DNA of 15,910 bases, from assembly GCA_964575675.1 (NCBI GenBank), contig CAZNRY010000095.1, forward strand, positions 1 to 15,910, given 5' to 3'. A program made the position numbers and the translations under genes. The notes under the pieces were generated by a model. That model was not told the DNA's origin. It saw only the letters and a list, made by a program, of their open reading frames with translations, and did no database searches. This stretch comes from CAZNRY01 sp964575675. Lineage in GTDB: Bacteria > Eisenbacteria > RBG-16-71-46 > CAIMUX01 > VGJL01. Positions 13,205 through 15,910 of this stretch are shown here, piece by piece (the first letter of the stretch is position 1; every line of letters begins with the position of its first letter).

Positions 13205-15910
13205 CTAGGGAACGTACAACCAGACGTCCAGACGGCTCGGCCCCGGGCCCACGTGGTAGAGCCATCCGGTTTCCGGATCCACGACCAGCAACGCATCGGT
13301 GGCTGGAGGATCGGTGTAATTCCTTTCGCCCCCCGGATCGAGAAGCGTCCATGTGGCTGCCGTTCCCGAGATTGCGGCCACGTTGAGGTCGTTCGAGGGC
13401 GCGCCGGAATCGTTGAACCCGCCCAAGACATAGAAGCGGCTCCTCGTGTAGTCCGAAGCGCAATCCGCTTCGTATCTCGGACCTGGAACCGCCCTGCTGG
13501 CCTGCACCGGCGCTTCCGCCGTGCCATTCTTGAGCGTCCCCACCGTGAAAAGGTAGAAGTCGTTGTACAGCCGGGTCTCGTCCCGCCCCCCGAAGAGAAG
13601 AAATTGGCTCGGACCCCAGACTTCCATTCCGTGACCCGCCCGCGCCGCCGGCAACTCCTCCGGGGGGGGGATGTAAATCGGTTCGCAGTAGTCGTCGGGG
13701 TCTTGCCAGAAGAAGGTCCTGAACTGCTGCAGATAGCCGGAGATGGGATAGTCCGTGTACTGCCATCCGCCGAAGGCATAAAACCTCTGGGTCGAGGATA
13801 CCCAGACGGCTCCGGTTCCCTGCTTCGCCCCGAACTCGGGGCCGTAGTCCCCCTGGCAAATCCAGCTCCAGGAACTGCCGGCGCGGTCGAGCGCCCAGCC
13901 CCCGGCGTCGGTGGGCCACGGGCTGCCGCCGTCCAGATACGCCACCCGACGGACCGGGTCGTAGGCCATGCTCGCCCGATAACGTCCCCCGATGGACGGA
14001 GACGACGAGTACGGGTTCTGGATCCACGTGGAGTCCGCGATCCTGAACTCCCACATATCCGAGAGCGTTTCAGCGCCTTCGCCCATGCCGCCGAAGATGA
14101 GAGTCCCGCGATCCTCCGGAATCCAGGTCCCGGCGTGACCGTTTCGGAGTGTCGGAGAAACCCCCGCGACCTGGATCGGCCTCCATCCCGGCGTGGTTGC
14201 GGCCGCGTTATCCGAAAAGGCCGATGCTCCGGCGGGGTTCGTCGCGCGAACCCGGTACGTGTAGGTGCGGGCGGGCAAGATGGCCGTGTCATTGAAACCG
14301 GTCTGTTTCCCCGGGAGGGTGACCAGCACCGCAAACTCCGGATCACTCATCCGACGCCGCTGGACCTCGTAACCGGTGACCACCCCATCCGATTGATTCC
14401 AGAGGAGTGCCATGGCGGGATTGTCTCCAGCGAGGTAGGCGACCTGCAGTCCCGCTGGTGCGCTGGGGGGATCCAGACTGGTGGAGACCTCCGAGGCTTG
14501 CCACCCGGAGCCGATCGTGTCGGCGTCGCATGGCGAGCGGTCGATTGCCCGCGCCCGGTATCCATACCTCGTTTGAAGCTGAACACCCGGATCGACCGTT
14601 GCCCGCAGTGCGCCCGCGAGCGGACTCTGCGGGAGAGCGATCCAGGCCCCACCGTCTCCCAAATCGCGACGCTCGATCTCGAAATGATCTGGGTGGGGTT
14701 CCCCAAAAGACCAACTGAGATCCACTTGAAGCGAATAAGGCTCGAAAACCGCATCGAGCGGGAAGGGCGGTGGGGGTGGGGTTGTTCCATCTGAACCGGC
14801 GAAGGAGGACGTGTCACCCGAATCGACGGACGACAACCGGAACTCATACCCCGTACGCGTGGAGAGACTCGAAACAACGATCGTGAGGGTCTCACCGGGG
14901 ATCGATGGCTGGATTTGCCAGGTGTCCGAACCGCAGACCCTTTGCTCCAACCTGAAAGCATCGGGGGGGTCGGGATCGTAGTTCCATTGCAAGCGGAGCG
15001 AGGTCAGTCCATCTCTCGACACGGTGAAATCGAACGGTGCGGGTGGCCAGGTGCGATCCGCAGCGATGTTCGAAGGATCCGAACGGTTGCCCGGAGTGCT
15101 CACGGACCGCACCCGGTACGAGTACTCCGTGCGTGGAAGGAGCCCCCCCGAGTCAACGTACTCCTCGGCGTTCTCTCCCGCCTCCCCGACGCCGCTGAAA
15201 GCGTCCTGGCCCTCCCGCCGTTCGATCTCGAAGGATGTTTCATCGGACGATTCGTCTGCCCAAGTAAGCCGGATTCGATCCGAACCTTCCGCGAGGGCCT
15301 GAAGGCCTGACGGCGCCGCGGGGACTCCCTGGCCGAGGGAGATCGTGACCGGAGCGGATCGTTTCGACGTCAGGTTGGAGGCCGTTGCATCAATCACGTA
15401 GGCGTAGGTCGTGAGGCGACTCACGGACTCATCCAGGAACGACCGTTCGCTCCCGCCCACGCTGCCGATCAGGCTGAAGGCATCCCCGGCCGTCACATTC
15501 CGGCGCCAGATCCCAAAAGCGGTGATGGCGATCCTGGGGTAGTCCCAGGTCAGGAAGACGAAGGACCGGGCCGAGTCCCGGGCGGCCGGGGCGGAAGGGA
15601 TCGGCGGAAGCGTCGTCACTGAGAGCGGCCCTGCGTAATCGGAAAAGAGCCCGTTCAGACGTGCCCGCACCCTGTAAGAGTACTCGGTCAGCGAATCGAG
15701 ACCCGCGTCGGAAAAGCTGAACAGGGATCCGAGCACCGAGTCGACGGGTGCGAAACCTTGCTCACCGGACCGCCTGCGTTCAATGGCGAATCGATCCGGG
15801 TTGCGGCCCTCGTACTCCCATTCCACCCGGACCGAATCCGAGTCGAGAGCGAGAAGGGCGAGTCCTGTCGGGGCCGGAGGAGCAGCCGGGCAGGTGGTCG
15901 TGTTGCAAGG
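13205..15910 (-). CDS. Multi-fibronectin-III and Kelch-repeat protein (5' end off window)
   Basis: The frame is open to the right edge (901 codons plus stop seen), so start and any signal peptide are missing. A start at GTG 15826 is possible but improbable, because the same frame continues upstream with more of the first fibronectin III domain (APPAPTGLALLALDSDSVRV). Six such domains of 90-100 residues follow, each with an aromatic core such as VRVEWEY, IRLTWAD or LRLQWNY, and a late YSYRVRA or YTYRVRA motif; they lie at about 15890-15600, 15600-15330, 15330-15040, 15040-14770, 14770-14465 and 14465-14190. The C-terminal 330 residues are Kelch-like: LIFGGMGEG, FYAFGGWQ, FLLFGGRDE and FYVLGGFND, the start of a beta-propeller. 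No LPXTG, PEP-CTERM or C-terminal sorting motif is evident. A secreted or surface protein binding other proteins or glycans is likely. It converges on the CsgG-like gene with a 38-nt gap and no clear terminator. Confidence 0.88.
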   Translation of the reverse strand, partial: PCNTTTCPAAPPAPTGLALLALDSDSVRVEWEYEGRNPDRFAIERRRSGEQGFAPVDSVLGSLFSFSDAGLDSLTEYSYRVRARLNGLFSDYAGPLSVTTLPPIPSAPAARDSARSFVFLTWDYPRIAITAFGIWRRNVTAGDAFSLIGSVGGSERSFLDESVSRLTTYAYVIDATASNLTSKRSAPVTISLGQGVPAAPSGLQALAEGSDRIRLTWADESSDETSFEIERREGQDAFSGVGEAGENAEEYVDSGGLLPRTEYSYRVRSVSTPGNRSDPSNIAADRTWPPAPFDFTVSRDGLTSLRLQWNYDPDPPDAFRLEQRVCGSDTWQIQPSIPGETLTIVVSSLSTRTGYEFRLSSVDSGDTSSFAGSDGTTPPPPPFPLDAVFEPYSLQVDLSWSFGEPHPDHFEIERRDLGDGGAWIALPQSPLAGALRATVDPGVQLQTRYGYRARAIDRSPCDADTIGSGWQASEVSTSLDPPSAPAGLQVAYLAGDNPAMALLWNQSDGVVTGYEVQRRRMSDPEFAVLVTLPGKQTGFNDTAILPARTYTYRVRATNPAGASAFSDNAAATTPGWRPIQVAGVSPTLRNGHAGTWIPEDRGTLIFGGMGEGAETLSDMWEFRIADSTWIQNPYSSSPSIGGRYRASMAYDPVRRVAYLDGGSPWPTDAGGWALDRAGSSWSWICQGDYGPEFGAKQGTGAVWVSSTQRFYAFGGWQYTDYPISGYLQQFRTFFWQDPDDYCEPIYIPPPEELPAARAGHGMEVWGPSQFLLFGGRDETRLYNDFYLFTVGTLKNGTAEAPVQASRAVPGPRYEADCASDYTRSRFYVLGGFNDSGAPSNDLNVAAISGTAATWTLLDPGGERNYTDPPATDALLVVDPETGWLYHVGPGPSRLDVWLYVP

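Noticed and set aside
12759..14054. Minus-strand open frame of 431 codons spanning the CsgG-like and Kelch genes
   Set aside because: It overlaps two real genes in wrong frames and reads as Arg/Gly/Pro-rich nonsense.
13253..14794. Long plus-strand open frame (513 codons) opposite the fibronectin/Kelch gene
   Set aside because: It is antisense to a strongly supported coding frame, rich in Arg/Gly/Pro, with no recognisable domain; typical of high-GC shadow frames.

Overview
The window is high-GC Gram-negative DNA carrying one flank of a type VI secretion system (T6SS) locus. The inner- and outer-membrane T6SS parts and two lipoprotein-like precursors show a double-membrane cell. The protein styles (PEGA lipoprotein, CsgG-like protein, fibronectin-III/Kelch protein, relaxed lipoboxes, a T6SS remote from the classical proteobacterial sequences) would suit a deep-branching lineage such as Myxococcota, Acidobacteriota or an uncultured Eisenbacteria-like group. 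The sequence alone does not settle the phylum.

Layout. Left of about 9.1 kb every gene is on the minus strand and reads as a T6SS operon, in transcription order: a stand-alone TagH-type C-terminal domain protein (9114-8524), tssJ (8445-7924), tssK (7908-6556), tssL (6559-5759, ATGA overlap with tssK), tssM (5746-2270), tagF (2168-1197) and tssA (from 1096, running off the left edge). A short AT-rich region near 9173-9228 holds candidate promoters facing both ways. To its right are four plus-strand genes, all predicted to be in the envelope: a 73-residue membrane protein (9304-9525), a translationally coupled 350-residue membrane-anchored protein of unknown function (9522-10574), a PEGA-repeat lipoprotein with a TTG start (10683-11798), and an exported CsgG-like protein with TPR-like flanks (11991-13166). 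Converging on these from the right edge is a large minus-strand gene for a protein with at least six fibronectin type III domains and a C-terminal Kelch region (13205 to beyond 15910).

How they work together. TssJ (outer membrane), TssM and TssL (inner membrane) form the trans-envelope complex. TssK joins the baseplate to it, and TssA caps or primes the baseplate and the growing sheath. TagF, and in other systems TagH/Fha, set post-translational activity. The sheath, tube, spike and ATPase genes (tssB, C, D, E, F, G, H, I) are not in this window and probably lie beyond the left edge. The plus-strand envelope genes share the control region with the T6SS operon and are candidates for an accessory module, but that link rests on position only.
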